Translations under genes and position numbers: made by a program | Shown: positions 1 to 8,159 of the stretch, piece after piece | Layout of the letters: each line of letters starts with the position of its first letter | Position numbering within the stretch: the first letter of the stretch is position 1 | The notes under the pieces: generated by a model | Database searches by the model: none | The model's input: the letters and a program-made list of their open reading frames with translations, nothing else | What the model was told of the DNA's origin: nothing | From: DATJFH01 sp035495815 | GTDB lineage: Bacteria; Acidobacteriota; Terriglobia; Bryobacterales; Bryobacteraceae | Direction: 5' to 3' | Assembly (NCBI GenBank): GCA_035495815.1 | Contig: DATJFH010000313.1 | Location: 1-18,847, forward strand | DNA length: 18,847 bases

Positions 1-675
1 GAGCCAGAGGTTTCCTGCGCCGGTCAGGGGAGAGATTCCAACTTGCGCCAGCGAATCCGGTTCGCGCGGCGAGATGATTGGCTTGTCCTGGGCGATGGTC
101 ACACTGCGCGATTTCCAGTCGATGGTCAGATCGGCGGTGCGGATACGCATCAGGTTGTTGAGCGGCTGATTCGTCCCGCCGAAGAAATCGAAGTAAACCG
201 ATCCGTGAACCCTTCCGTTCAAAAATGTCCGCGGACCTCGGAAATCGATTCCGAGGATCGTCTGTCTCCAGGTCGCGCCTCCGCCGGCCGATCCGGGAGA
301 TGCCGAGGCGATCGCCGGGTTGTCGCCGCCGCCGTTGGATTTGGAATTGAAAAAAGAATTGACCAGCGCCATCCCCGACAGTCGGATGGGGAATCGCTGC
401 GAAGCTTCCACTTTCACCTGCGCCAGCTCAGCCGTTCGCTGCTCTCCCAAATCGAGGCGCTCTTCCACCGTCGGGGCAGCCTGGGGAGTTAGGACCTCCC
501 CGATCCTCTCCCGCAGCTTCTCGACCTGCCGGCGCAGTTCCCGGTTCTCGCCTTCCAGACGGTCGAGGCGATCGAGAATTTTTTGCAGGTTGGGGTCCTG
601 TTGAGCCTGCAGCAGCTGCAGGAAAGAGGCGAAAAACGCAACAACCAGCTCAAGACGATGGCGGTGAGGTCTCAT
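1..675 (-). CDS. Porin-like outer-membrane protein, C-terminus cut by the window edge
   Basis: The reading frame opens at an ATG at 673-675 and stays open for 225 codons to the left edge, so the C-terminal part is missing. Residues 1-24 form a Sec signal peptide (basic start, hydrophobic core, cut near LLQA/QQ). Residues about 25-65 form a leucine-rich coiled coil (QKILDRLDRLEGENRELRRQ), followed by a Gly/Ser/Ala-rich linker. Alternating beta-type segments then begin (residues about 125 onward, e.g. GSVYFDFFGG and LTIDWKSRSVTI). An N-terminal coiled coil ahead of a beta barrel is typical of trimeric substrate-specific porins of the DcaP or phosphate-selective type; the exact family is inference because most of the barrel is outside the window. 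A GGAG lies about 10 bases before the ATG. The start overlaps the end of the upstream receiver gene by 26 bp in another frame, so the two are probably co-transcribed. Confidence 0.6.
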   Translation of the reverse strand, partial: MRPHRHRLELVVAFFASFLQLLQAQQDPNLQKILDRLDRLEGENRELRRQVEKLRERIGEVLTPQAAPTVEERLDLGEQRTAELAQVKVEASQRFPIRLSGMALVNSFFNSKSNGGGDNPAIASASPGSAGGGATWRQTILGIDFRGPRTFLNGRVHGSVYFDFFGGTNQPLNNLMRIRTADLTIDWKSRSVTIAQDKPIISPREPDSLAQVGISPLTGAGNLWL

Positions 676-1039
676 GCAGTAGCCGCTCCAAAGTTTTCCG
701 CACGGCGGCGGGAGAGTATGGTTTGGCGAAGTAGGCGTCCGCTCCCAGCCGGCGCACCCGTTCCGGGGTTTCCGGATCCGAATCGCCGCTGATGACAATA
801 ATAGGGACGTAAGCCATCCGGACGGCCGCTCGCACTCGCTCGATGAGTTCGAAGCCATCCATGTGGGGCATGTGGAGGTCGGTGATAATGGCGCAAACGC
901 GCTCGTTCTGGATCAGTTGCCACGCCTTCCGGCCGCTGGGCGCGTGAGTCACGCTCACATCCGGCAGCGTCTGCAGCGCGATCTCCAGCGTATCGGCGGT
1001 CGTGTCCGAGTCCTCGACGATCAAGACGGTCCGCGACAT
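650..1039 (-). CDS. Stand-alone CheY-like response regulator receiver
   Basis: This 129-residue protein is a single receiver domain with no output domain. The expected active-site residues are present: acidic pair Glu9-Asp10, phospho-acceptor Asp54 in ITDLHMPHMDG, Ser84 in VISGDSD, the switch aromatic Tyr103 and Lys106 in AKPY. Such proteins signal by protein contact, as CheY does at the flagellar switch or as partners of hybrid kinases; no cognate kinase is in the window. The gene is divergent from flaG-fliS, which hints at motility but does not prove it. Its 3' end runs 26 bp into the porin-like gene, so translational coupling is likely. Product class is certain; the pathway is unknown. Confidence 0.9.
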   Translation of the reverse strand: MSRTVLIVEDSDTTADTLEIALQTLPDVSVTHAPSGRKAWQLIQNERVCAIITDLHMPHMDGFELIERVRAAVRMAYVPIIVISGDSDPETPERVRRLGADAYFAKPYSPAAVRKTLERLLHETSPPSS

Positions 1040-1082
1040 TTGACCTATTTTCCCGAATCTGCCCCCACCCCTGCCATGTCGG

Positions 1083-1102
1083 CTTGTAAATTTCCTTGTA
1101 AA
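1083..1102. repeat. Direct repeat of CTTGTAAA with a 12-bp period
   Basis: CTTGTAAA occurs at 1083-1090 and 1095-1102, one helical turn plus about 1.5 bp apart, with a degenerate third CTTG at 1103. It lies between the putative promoter and the start codon of the receiver gene. Paired same-face octamers can bind a regulator dimer, but no protein can be named and chance is possible in this AT-richer patch. Confidence 0.35.
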
Positions 1103-1116
1103 CTTGCGTTTCTAAT

Positions 1117-1145
1117 AACATAGCCCAGAATCGGCGCCCGCTCAA
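1117..1145 (-). promoter_or_regulatory. Possible sigma-70-type promoter for the receiver/porin operon
   Basis: Reading leftward, TTGAGC (1140-1145) is followed after 17 bp by TATGTT (1117-1122), each matching consensus at four of six positions. Transcription would begin near 1110, giving a leader of about 70 nt before the ATG at 1039. The match is modest. Confidence 0.35.
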
Positions 1146-1174
1146 ATAAGGCCCGGCATTCTCCCGTACAGGGC

Positions 1175-1200
1175 GCAAGATTTCCAGGTCCGGCCGATAA
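1175..1200 (+). promoter_or_regulatory. Sigma-28 (FliA)-type flagellar promoter before flaG
   Basis: GCCGATAA at 1193-1200 is an exact match to the flagellar sigma-28 -10 element. GCAAGATT at 1175-1182, 10 bp upstream, matches TAAAGTTT at five of eight positions (consensus spacing is 11). Transcription would start near 1207. Late flagellar genes such as flaG are commonly under sigma-28, so sequence and gene identity agree. Confidence 0.6.
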
Positions 1201-1231
1201 GGGGAATGAGGCTGAAATGCCTCGATACCTT

Positions 1232-1236
1232 GGGAG
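1232..1236 (+). promoter_or_regulatory. Shine-Dalgarno site that decides the flaG start
   Basis: GGGAG lies 7 bases before the ATG at 1244 and inside the longer alternative frame. It supports the shorter 94-residue FlaG. Confidence 0.6.
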
Positions 1237-1243
1237 CACCAAA

Positions 1244-1528
1244 ATGAAGATCGATCCATCCATCGCGCCAATCGGATTCAATACCACCTGGGATTCCAAT
1301 CAGACCCTCCAGTCCGAGAATCGGGAAATCATCCAGGCGGTGCGAGCCATTAATGCAAGCGCCAACCTGGGTGACTCCAATGAGCTGACGTTTTCGCTCG
1401 ATCGTCATAGCCGCCGGCCGGTGATCAAGATCGTCAATCGAAAGACCAACGAGGTCGTGCGACAGATTCCCAATGAGGACGTCTTACGCATGGCGGAGTG
1501 GTTCAAAACCGCCGAGGATCGCCGGTAA
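1244..1528 (+). CDS. flaG: Flagellar protein FlaG
   Basis: This 94-residue protein carries the FlaG domain (residues about 44-90), with the recognisable stretch VIKIVNRKTNEVVRQIPNED and the following amphipathic helix. FlaG proteins influence flagellar filament length or cap-region function and are usually small, as here. I chose the ATG at 1244 because GGGAG at 1232-1236 sits 7 bases before it. A longer in-frame option at 1217 (103 residues) would start only about 10 bases after the predicted sigma-28 transcription start, leaving little room for a ribosome site. The N-terminal 40 residues are low in family signal. fliS follows 18 bp downstream; fliD, often found between the two, is absent here. 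Confidence 0.85.
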   Translation: MKIDPSIAPIGFNTTWDSNQTLQSENREIIQAVRAINASANLGDSNELTFSLDRHSRRPVIKIVNRKTNEVVRQIPNEDVLRMAEWFKTAEDRR

Positions 1529-1546
1529 GCCGCTTGTCGCTACTTT

Positions 1547-1936
1547 ATGTCGATTAATGCATACGAAGAAAACAGAGTGCTGAGCGCGAGCCCCGTGGAA
1601 CTGGTTCGAATCCTGTACGCGGCGGCGTCGCGGGCCGTAATGAACGCGAGAGAGTTTCTTCTCGCCGGAGACATCCGCTCGAGGTCGCGGGAAATCAGTA
1701 AGGCTCAGTTGATCCTGCTGGAACTGTCGACGTCGGTAGATCCCACGAAAGGCAGGGAGGTGGCGGGACGGCTGCTGTCCCTCTACGACTACATGCAGGG
1801 ACGCCTGATCGAAGCCAACACAGCCCAAAAAGAGGGGCCTCTCGAGGAAGTCTGCGCGCTGCTCGAGACGCTCCAGGAGGCGTGGTCCCAGTGCGAGATG
1901 GAGTGCGAGATGGAGTGCGAGATGGCTCTACGTTAA
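1547..1936 (+). CDS. fliS: Flagellin export chaperone FliS
   Basis: This 129-residue protein shows the FliS pattern: an N-terminal Tyr-containing segment (INAYEENRVLSASPVELVRILY), the helix with AAASRAVMNAREFLLAGD, and the later motif LLSLYDYMQGRLIEAN. FliS binds the C-terminus of unfolded flagellin in the cytoplasm, prevents its premature polymerisation and delivers it to the export gate. The gene follows flaG by 18 bp and presumably shares its sigma-28 promoter; no strong ribosome site is visible before its ATG. The C-terminus is odd: residues 116-126 read CEMECEMECEM, encoded by nearly three copies of a 12-bp unit, then ALR and the stop. The core fold appears complete without this tail. 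Identification is secure; the meaning of the tail is unknown. Confidence 0.9.
   Translation: MSINAYEENRVLSASPVELVRILYAAASRAVMNAREFLLAGDIRSRSREISKAQLILLELSTSVDPTKGREVAGRLLSLYDYMQGRLIEANTAQKEGPLEEVCALLETLQEAWSQCEMECEMECEMALR
1891..1925 (+). repeat. In-frame 12-bp tandem repeat at the 3' end of fliS
   Basis: The unit GTGCGAGATGGA occurs at 1891-1902 and 1903-1914, with a third copy of 11 bases at 1915-1925. Because 12 is divisible by three, copy-number change would lengthen or shorten the protein by four residues (ECEM) without a frameshift. Confidence 0.9.
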
Positions 1937-1962
1937 GATCCGGCGGCCCCACGGCCGGACTT
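1935..1962. terminator. Possible bidirectional hairpin between fliS and the TonB receptor
   Basis: TCCGGC (1939-1944) pairs with GCCGGA (1954-1959) around a 9-nt loop. AAG (1935-1937) extends the stem against CTT (1960-1962) past one bulged A. It fills the 26-bp gap between two converging stop codons. There is no T tract on either strand, so an intrinsic terminator is only a possibility. Confidence 0.3.
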
Positions 1963-4900
1963 CTACCACTCCACTCGCAGTTGCGCCTGCAGGACGCGCG
2001 GGATGGCAGTATCCATCTTGCTGTTGCGATCCTGAACCGCCGTGATGACCGCCGTCAGGCCGGTGCTGCTGATGTTCGTGTTCGGATCCATGTAATTGGG
2101 GTGATTGAACACGTTGTTGGCCAGGAACTCGAGCCTGATTCTGGCCCGCTCCTTCACCGCAAATTCCTTGGCCAGGGTGGCATGCATCACGTTGGTGGGG
2201 GTGCTCTTGATGACCCCCTTGGCGGACGTTCCAAAACGGCCGGGCTGCGGAGCGGCGAACGCAGACGCGTCGAACCATCGATTCACGGCCGGATTGCCGA
2301 GGTTCGGATCACGCAACTGATCGGGCCGAATCGTCACGGTAGGCGGGGTGCGGCCGGTTGTGAAGCGCGTGCCGGTAGGATCCGGACCGGTCCATAGCGG
2401 CGTGATGAAGCCGCCGGACTCGAGCGTATAGATGCCGGATACGATCCAGTGTCCGAGAATGGCTTCGGAGATGCGGCCCATCGAGGACGCGAACTTCTTG
2501 CCCTTTCCGACGGGCAACTCGTAAACGACGTTGGTGCTGAAACGGTGGGTCGGCAGGTCGATCCAGGCAGCGCGCTCCCGCCGGCGGTCGTAGGCATCCT
2601 CGGAGGTCTGGTTGTTTTCGAGGTCGCCGATATCGCGGGCCAGCGTGTAGTACGACTGCAAATGGATTCCGCTTTGCAGACGGCGCTCCACCGTGACGGT
2701 AGCCCCGTGATACTGGTGTCCCGCCCCGTTGTCCCGGAAGGTGATGTCCGGATACTGTGGAAACAGCCTGCCCTTGTCGACGTACAGCCGGGTATCCGCC
2801 AGTGGCTGGTTGATATTGCGCTGCCAGACACCCTGGCGGGTGTTGGTGCCCGCGTAGGTGAGCCGGAATCCGGTGTTCCCCTGCTGGCGCTGGAAAGTCA
2901 GCGTGTAGTTGAGGCTGTGTGGCACGCGCAGATCCGTTCGCAGGCCGAGGGGAAGATTCACAGTGGAGGGGCCGCCCGCGCCCGTGGCCGGGAAGACCTG
3001 CGGCAGCACGAGCGGATTGTCCTGCGGATTGGTGAACGGCGGCTCGCTGATAAAGAAGGGAACCGTCTGTCCGGCGCTGGGACCTTGCGGGGCGGTGTCG
3101 AAATAATAGCCGGCGCCGGCGCGGATCACCGTGTTGTTGTTGTTGAACGGCCGCCAGGCGACGCTGAGCCGTGGAGCGAAATTATTTTTGTCCGGCCTGG
3201 TCAGCGTGTCGGCCGAGTATCCGGCTTTCGAGGCCGTGATCACGGGCACGTAACCAGTGGGCATCAGGGGGCTGACCTTATCCAGCCCGGCGTCCGGGAT
3301 CACGATGCTGCCGGTGGCCCGATCGAACAGCGCCTGCCTGCCGTTGGACTCTTTCCAGCCTGTGTAGATCTGGTAGCGCACGCCCCAGGTAACCGTCACC
3401 CGCGGTGTGGCCTTCCATTCGTCGCTGAAGTAAAAGCCATACTGCCAGTTGTAGCGTTTGGGCTCGATGGCAGGAAACCCGCGGCTGAGGGTGCTGGGGA
3501 CACCTAGCAGGAAATCGCCGTAGGGATGTCCGGTGTAGCGGTTGGAGAAGCGCAGGTCGCCGAAAAGGGCGTCGGGCTGTCGGATCTCGTTGAACTGGCC
3601 GCGGAAGACGCTGGCGCCCATCTTTCTTGTGTGGCCTCCGCGAATCCAGGTGACATTGTCCGTCCAGGTGTGGATGAGATCGCGGCTGCAGGGAATGCAG
3701 GTGCTGCTCACCGTAAGCGCGGTCAGGCCCAGGCCGTCGAAGTTGATGCGCGGAATGCCTCCCACGTCGGGCAGGTTGGGCGCAAGACCGCGCAGCCCGA
3801 GCTCTTCCGCCAGGGCTTTTCCGCTGAAATTCGAGTAGATGGGAAGCTCGTCGAAGGAAGTGCCCCAGCGGGCCTCGTTGAGCAGGGTGGGACGGATCGT
3901 GTGCGTGTAGGCGATCGTCGCGGCGCGCAGGTTGCGGCGCTGGTAACGGCGCTCCTGAACCAGGGGCAGGCTGGGCTCAAAGTTGTCGAGATTCCAGTCG
4001 ACCCGCGTGAGGCGCCCATAGACGAACGCCTTCGACGAGAACCGGTGATCGGCGCGCAGGGTGTAGGTGGGCTGGTGCGATACCGTATTCTGCCGGACTT
4101 CGCGATAGTTACTGGCGGCGAACGTATTTTGATCGCCGAAATTGGGTATCGAATAAAAGCGCTCCTGCATCGTCTGGGAGACCCTGTTGATGCGCGCGGC
4201 GGGGATCACGTTCCCGGCGAAGGGAGCATTGCCGTTGAAGGGGTCCCGCAGGACGAGCCCCGCCACTCCGGAAAAATCGCCTCGCCGCCAGGCGGGGATG
4301 GGCGCCGATTGATTGAGCGTAACCCGGCCGCCGCTGCCGAAACCGGCTTCGATCGTGCCGAAGACGAAAGTTCGATTCTTGCCGTTGTACAGTTTCGGAA
4401 TCACCACCGGTCCGCCCGCCGAGACTGTGAGCCGATGGCTCACGCTCCCGGTGCGGGTCAGCGCAAACGGATTGCGCGCGTTAAAGGCCGGAGTCGAATA
4501 ATAATCGGAGAACGTGCCGTGAAAGTCGTTCGTGCCGGAGCGACTGCTCATGGAGACCTGTCCCATGACGGCGAACTCGGCCCCGTTGCCGGCGATGTCG
4601 ATCCGCATTTCCTGGAATGCCTCCGTCCGGTCGAGCAGCGGGCCGCTGGCGAAACCGCCGCCGGAACGCGCGATGCTCGTCCCGTCCATGGTGACTTCGG
4701 CCTGGTTGTCGCGGCTTCCCGCGAAGCGCATCTGGAAACCGCTCCGCTGGAAGGAGAGCTGTGGCGAGAGCGTGAAATAGTCCCACGCGCGGCGCAGGGT
4801 CAGGGGCAGATTGCGCAGTACGACGCGGTCCTTGTAATCGGCGATGCGGGCAGTCTCTGTCTCGATGAGCGAGACACCCCCGGTTACTTCGACGGTCTGC

Positions 4901-5247
4901 CCCACCTGGCCGAGCTGAAGCTGTACGTCGACGCGGCGGACCTCGCGCACCGTCAGCACCAGACTCTCGACTTTGTATTCCTGGAAGCCCGAGGCTTTCA
5001 CCTCGAGCGTGTACCTTCCGTCCAGGATGTTCGCGACGGTGTATTGTCCTTCGTCGTTCGCAGTGGCGGTGTAGCGGAAGTTGGTTTGGCTATGAATCGC
5101 CTCTACAGTGGCGCCCGGTACGGCGGCTCCAGCCGGGTCGGTGACGACTCCGGTAACGGTAGCAAAGGTGCTTTGCCCCCTGGCGCTCTGAGCGCCGATT
5201 AACGCAGACAATACACAGCAGGCAAAGAATTTGGCAGACGATCTCAT
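1963..5247 (-). CDS. Oar-type TonB-dependent receptor with carboxypeptidase-regulatory-like domain
   Basis: The 1094-residue protein has a Sec signal peptide (residues 1-24, cut near SARG/QS). A carboxypeptidase-regulatory-like (transthyretin-type) domain follows at about 30-111 (VTGVVTDPAGAAVPGATVEA and YTVANILDGRYTLEVKASGF). A plug-like region comes next at about 120-240 with GSRDNQAEVTMDGT, then a long 22-strand-type barrel ending in a terminal Trp. Proteins of this architecture are very numerous in Acidobacteriota; they are outer-membrane importers or adhesin-like Oar relatives with mostly unknown substrates. I see no TonB box. One oddity is Cys517-Ile-Pro-Cys520 in a probable surface loop of the barrel. 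The start ATG has AGGAAGG six bases upstream. It is a single-gene unit, convergent with fliS and divergent from comEC, with its own promoter. Polysaccharide or oligopeptide uptake is inference only. Confidence 0.9.
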   Translation of the reverse strand: MRSSAKFFACCVLSALIGAQSARGQSTFATVTGVVTDPAGAAVPGATVEAIHSQTNFRYTATANDEGQYTVANILDGRYTLEVKASGFQEYKVESLVLTVREVRRVDVQLQLGQVGQTVEVTGGVSLIETETARIADYKDRVVLRNLPLTLRRAWDYFTLSPQLSFQRSGFQMRFAGSRDNQAEVTMDGTSIARSGGGFASGPLLDRTEAFQEMRIDIAGNGAEFAVMGQVSMSSRSGTNDFHGTFSDYYSTPAFNARNPFALTRTGSVSHRLTVSAGGPVVIPKLYNGKNRTFVFGTIEAGFGSGGRVTLNQSAPIPAWRRGDFSGVAGLVLRDPFNGNAPFAGNVIPAARINRVSQTMQERFYSIPNFGDQNTFAASNYREVRQNTVSHQPTYTLRADHRFSSKAFVYGRLTRVDWNLDNFEPSLPLVQERRYQRRNLRAATIAYTHTIRPTLLNEARWGTSFDELPIYSNFSGKALAEELGLRGLAPNLPDVGGIPRINFDGLGLTALTVSSTCIPCSRDLIHTWTDNVTWIRGGHTRKMGASVFRGQFNEIRQPDALFGDLRFSNRYTGHPYGDFLLGVPSTLSRGFPAIEPKRYNWQYGFYFSDEWKATPRVTVTWGVRYQIYTGWKESNGRQALFDRATGSIVIPDAGLDKVSPLMPTGYVPVITASKAGYSADTLTRPDKNNFAPRLSVAWRPFNNNNTVIRAGAGYYFDTAPQGPSAGQTVPFFISEPPFTNPQDNPLVLPQVFPATGAGGPSTVNLPLGLRTDLRVPHSLNYTLTFQRQQGNTGFRLTYAGTNTRQGVWQRNINQPLADTRLYVDKGRLFPQYPDITFRDNGAGHQYHGATVTVERRLQSGIHLQSYYTLARDIGDLENNQTSEDAYDRRRERAAWIDLPTHRFSTNVVYELPVGKGKKFASSMGRISEAILGHWIVSGIYTLESGGFITPLWTGPDPTGTRFTTGRTPPTVTIRPDQLRDPNLGNPAVNRWFDASAFAAPQPGRFGTSAKGVIKSTPTNVMHATLAKEFAVKERARIRLEFLANNVFNHPNYMDPNTNISSTGLTAVITAVQDRNSKMDTAIPRVLQAQLRVEW

Positions 5248-5301
5248 GACTCACCTTCCTGATGGCCCGTGAATCCCCTGAGCCCCTACAGCTATGGCAA
5301 T

Positions 5302-5329
5302 ATGATACCGGAACACACGCTGTAGTCAA
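5302..5329 (-). promoter_or_regulatory. Sigma-70-type promoter of the TonB-dependent receptor
   Basis: Reading leftward, TTGACT (5324-5329) and TATCAT (5302-5307) each match consensus at five of six positions with a 16-bp spacer. Transcription would start near 5295, giving a leader of about 48 nt. The rest of the 276-bp divergent region (5248-5523) shows no other gene, and I find no equally good promoter for comEC. Confidence 0.55.
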
Positions 5330-5523
5330 TCTTTTTGTCCAATTACGGCGGGTTCTACTGCGTTCTATAAGATGGCTTCGGCAGTTGCTTGCGTTTTTCG
5401 CGTCAAGCCGATCCGAAGGAACCCAATCTGGCGCCCGAGTCCGGGAAACTTCCGCCGCTCTGACGTCCTCCGGCACGGGCCGTCCTGAATGAAGTAGCAA
5501 AATGCGATAATCAGTTTTCCACT

Positions 5524-8055
5524 TTGCGGGAGCCTTTGCTCGCGCCGCTGGCTGCCATTGCCGCCGGAATTGTCGTTTCGCGCTTTGTCCCATTCGAATC
5601 GCGCGAGCTGCTGTTCGCATTTGCGGCTTTCCTCATCCTGTCTGGTATCAGCCTCCGGCGCGCAGCACGCCGGTTGGCGTCGATTTGCGCCCTTCTGGCG
5701 CTGATCGCCACCGGAGCGCTGACCGGGGTCCTGCATCGGCCCGGGCCGCCGCCGGAAATTGAAACCGGCAGCCGTGAAACATTGCTTGTCTCCGGCTGCG
5801 TGGTCGAACCCCCGGTGTTCTCCGAAGGCCGCGAGCAGTTCGTCGTGGAGTTGGAGCCCGGCGCTCGGGCGCGGGTCAGCGTGTATCTGCGTCCGGGCGA
5901 GACTCCCCCTTCACTGCGGTACGGCCAGAACGTGGAGTTTGAGGCCAGGCTTCGCAAAAGCCGCAATTTCGGAAACCCCGGCGCATTCGACTACGCGGGG
6001 TATCTCGCCCGCAAACAGATCTATTGGACCGCCTCGACGCGGGCCGGAGCGGCCATCAAAGTTTTGCCAGGAAGCTGCGGATCCCGCTGGGAAGCGCTCG
6101 TGTTCAGGATCCGGTCCGCCGCGCTCGAGAAGCTGGAGAGATTGTACCTCGGCCAGCCCTACGAGACCGGCATGATGGAGGCGCTGCTGCTCGGCGAAAC
6201 CTCAAAAATGGAGACCGTCTGGACCGACGATTTCCGGCATACGGGAACGTTTCACGCGCTGGTAATTTCCGGGACGCAGGTGGCGGCGCTGGCGGCATTT
6301 TTTCTGTTTCTGCTCCGCATGTGTTTCGTTCCTCAAATGCCCGCCTTGACCCTCACGGCGGCGGCTTCCTGGATGTACGCGCTGGTAACCGGATGGCAGA
6401 CGCCCGTGATCCGGTCGGCCGCGGGGCTCACCGTTTACCTGGTCGGCAGCTACTTCTATCGCCAGCGGCGGATCCTCAACCTTCTGGCGGCGATCGCAAT
6501 CGGGTTTCTGTTGATCGATCCGCAACAGCTGTTCGAGCCCAGTTTTCAGCTCACGTTTCTGGCGGTGGGCTTCCTGGGTGCGCTGGCGGCGCCTGTCATC
6601 GAGCGGACCTCCGGGCCGCTGCATGCGAGCCTAGCGCATCTCGGTGAGGCGGAGCGCGACCGCCGCATGCCGCCGCGAGTGGCGCAGTTTCGCGTGGAGA
6701 TCCGGCTGCTGGCGGAGACGCTGCAGGTCTGGACGCGATGGCCCGCCTGGCTGACCCGGTTCCTGATAGCCGCACCGGCGCGCGCCGTATTCTTTCTTTA
6801 CGAATTGACGCTGACTTCGGCGGCGGTGCAAGTGGGGTTGGCGCTGCCGATGGCCGTTTACTTTCACCGCGTCTCGATATCGGGACTTACCGCCAACGCA
6901 GTGATCATCCCGGCGCTGGGGATGGCGGTGCCGGTGGGGTTCGTGGCGATGGTGACCGGTTGGTCCCTGGCGGCCGAAGCGGGAGCGGTGCTGCTGGCGG
7001 TCTCGAAGTGGACGGTGCATGCCCATGCCTTACGGGAACCCAACTGGCGCATCCCCGGACCGCCGTTGTGGCTGGCGTGCGGAATCGCCGCCGGGCTGAT
7101 CGCTCTGGCCTGCGCTCAGCGTGGGCCGCGAGTGTGGCGCTGGATGACGGCGACTCTCGTTTTGGGGCTGATCGCTGTCATGATCCGGGCGCCGTTCGCG
7201 CCGCGGATTGCGCCGGGGATTCTCGAAGTCACCGCCATCGATGTGGGACAGGGTGACAGCGTCCTTGTGGCTTTCCCGGACGGCAGGCTTATGCTCGTCG
7301 ATGGAGGCGGCATTCCGGTATTCGGATCCAGAGTGAAGTCCAAGCTCGACATCGGTGAGGACGTGGTCTCGCCGTACTTGTGGAGCCGTTCGATCCGGCG
7401 GCTGGACGTGGTGGCGCTGACGCACGCACATGAGGACCACATTGGCGGGCTGAGCGCCATCCTCGAGAACTTCCATCCATCGGAGTTGTGGACTGGGGTG
7501 ACACCGGACAGTCCGTCCTGGAATGCGCTCCGGGAGCGGGCGCGGCAATCCGGCGTCAAGATCCGTCCGATGCGCCGGGGCGGCCCATTCCCGTATGGAG
7601 GGACGGTGGCGCAGGTCCTGACTCCCGGCCCGGGCTATGAGCCGGGGGCCGCGCCCCGCAACAATGATTCGCTGACGCTTCGGTTGAGGTACCGAGACCG
7701 TTCCGTATTGCTGACCGGCGACATCGAGCGGCAGGTCGAGGCGGAATTGCTGGCGGAAAATCTGATCGAGCGAACCGATGTTCTGAAGGTCGCGCATCAC
7801 GGGAGCAAGACCTCGAGCACGCCTGCGCTGCTCGATTCCATCCATCCCGCGTTCGCGCTGATTTCGGCGGGGTTCGAAAATTCCTATGGTCATCCGCACC
7901 CCGACATACTGGCCAGGCTGGCGGCGCGGGGAGTCTGCGTCCTGCGCACGGACTCGCTGGGCCTCGTGACCATCCGGACGGATGGGCGCCGGCTGGAGGT
8001 CTCAACTCCGAAAAGGGAGCCGTCGCAGTCATTCGCGGCGCCTTTTGAGCGCTGA
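5524..8055 (+). CDS. comEC: ComEC/Rec2 DNA-uptake channel protein
   Basis: This 843-residue multi-pass protein has the full ComEC layout. N-terminal transmembrane helices and a DUF4131-type soluble region span residues about 1-200. The Competence domain follows at about 215-500, opening with MMEALLLGETSKM and GTFHALVISGTQVA. A C-terminal metallo-beta-lactamase-like domain runs from about 570. ComEC forms the inner-membrane channel that admits single-stranded DNA in natural transformation; the lactamase-like domain is the proposed nuclease for the degraded strand. Metal-binding motifs are intact: His634-x-His636-x-Asp638-His639 in THAHEDHIGG and His758-His759 in HHGSKTS. Where many ComEC proteins have ISGLH, this one has ISGTQ. 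The only reasonable start is TTG at 5524, because an in-frame stop lies at 5461-5463 and no ATG or GTG precedes the family start; no clear ribosome site is visible. No other competence genes are nearby. Confidence 0.92.
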   Translation: MREPLLAPLAAIAAGIVVSRFVPFESRELLFAFAAFLILSGISLRRAARRLASICALLALIATGALTGVLHRPGPPPEIETGSRETLLVSGCVVEPPVFSEGREQFVVELEPGARARVSVYLRPGETPPSLRYGQNVEFEARLRKSRNFGNPGAFDYAGYLARKQIYWTASTRAGAAIKVLPGSCGSRWEALVFRIRSAALEKLERLYLGQPYETGMMEALLLGETSKMETVWTDDFRHTGTFHALVISGTQVAALAAFFLFLLRMCFVPQMPALTLTAAASWMYALVTGWQTPVIRSAAGLTVYLVGSYFYRQRRILNLLAAIAIGFLLIDPQQLFEPSFQLTFLAVGFLGALAAPVIERTSGPLHASLAHLGEAERDRRMPPRVAQFRVEIRLLAETLQVWTRWPAWLTRFLIAAPARAVFFLYELTLTSAAVQVGLALPMAVYFHRVSISGLTANAVIIPALGMAVPVGFVAMVTGWSLAAEAGAVLLAVSKWTVHAHALREPNWRIPGPPLWLACGIAAGLIALACAQRGPRVWRWMTATLVLGLIAVMIRAPFAPRIAPGILEVTAIDVGQGDSVLVAFPDGRLMLVDGGGIPVFGSRVKSKLDIGEDVVSPYLWSRSIRRLDVVALTHAHEDHIGGLSAILENFHPSELWTGVTPDSPSWNALRERARQSGVKIRPMRRGGPFPYGGTVAQVLTPGPGYEPGAAPRNNDSLTLRLRYRDRSVLLTGDIERQVEAELLAENLIERTDVLKVAHHGSKTSSTPALLDSIHPAFALISAGFENSYGHPHPDILARLAARGVCVLRTDSLGLVTIRTDGRRLEVSTPKREPSQSFAAPFER

Positions 8056-8112
8056 TGGAGCAATCCGGTCCGCGGCGCGTAAGAGCAGCCTGGAAACTCT
8101 GCCTCAACCCTA

Positions 8113-8153
8113 CCCGGGAGACCGGGACTCCGATCTGGATAGAACTCCCCGGG
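8113..8153. terminator. Weak hairpin between the converging comEC and GT-C-like genes
   Basis: CCCGGGAG (8113-8120) pairs with CTCC-C-CGGG (8145-8153), an 8-bp stem with one bulged C and a 24-nt loop, inside the 104-bp gap between converging stop codons. No T tract follows on either strand, so its role as a terminator is uncertain. Confidence 0.25.
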
Positions 8154-8159
8154 GGCGGA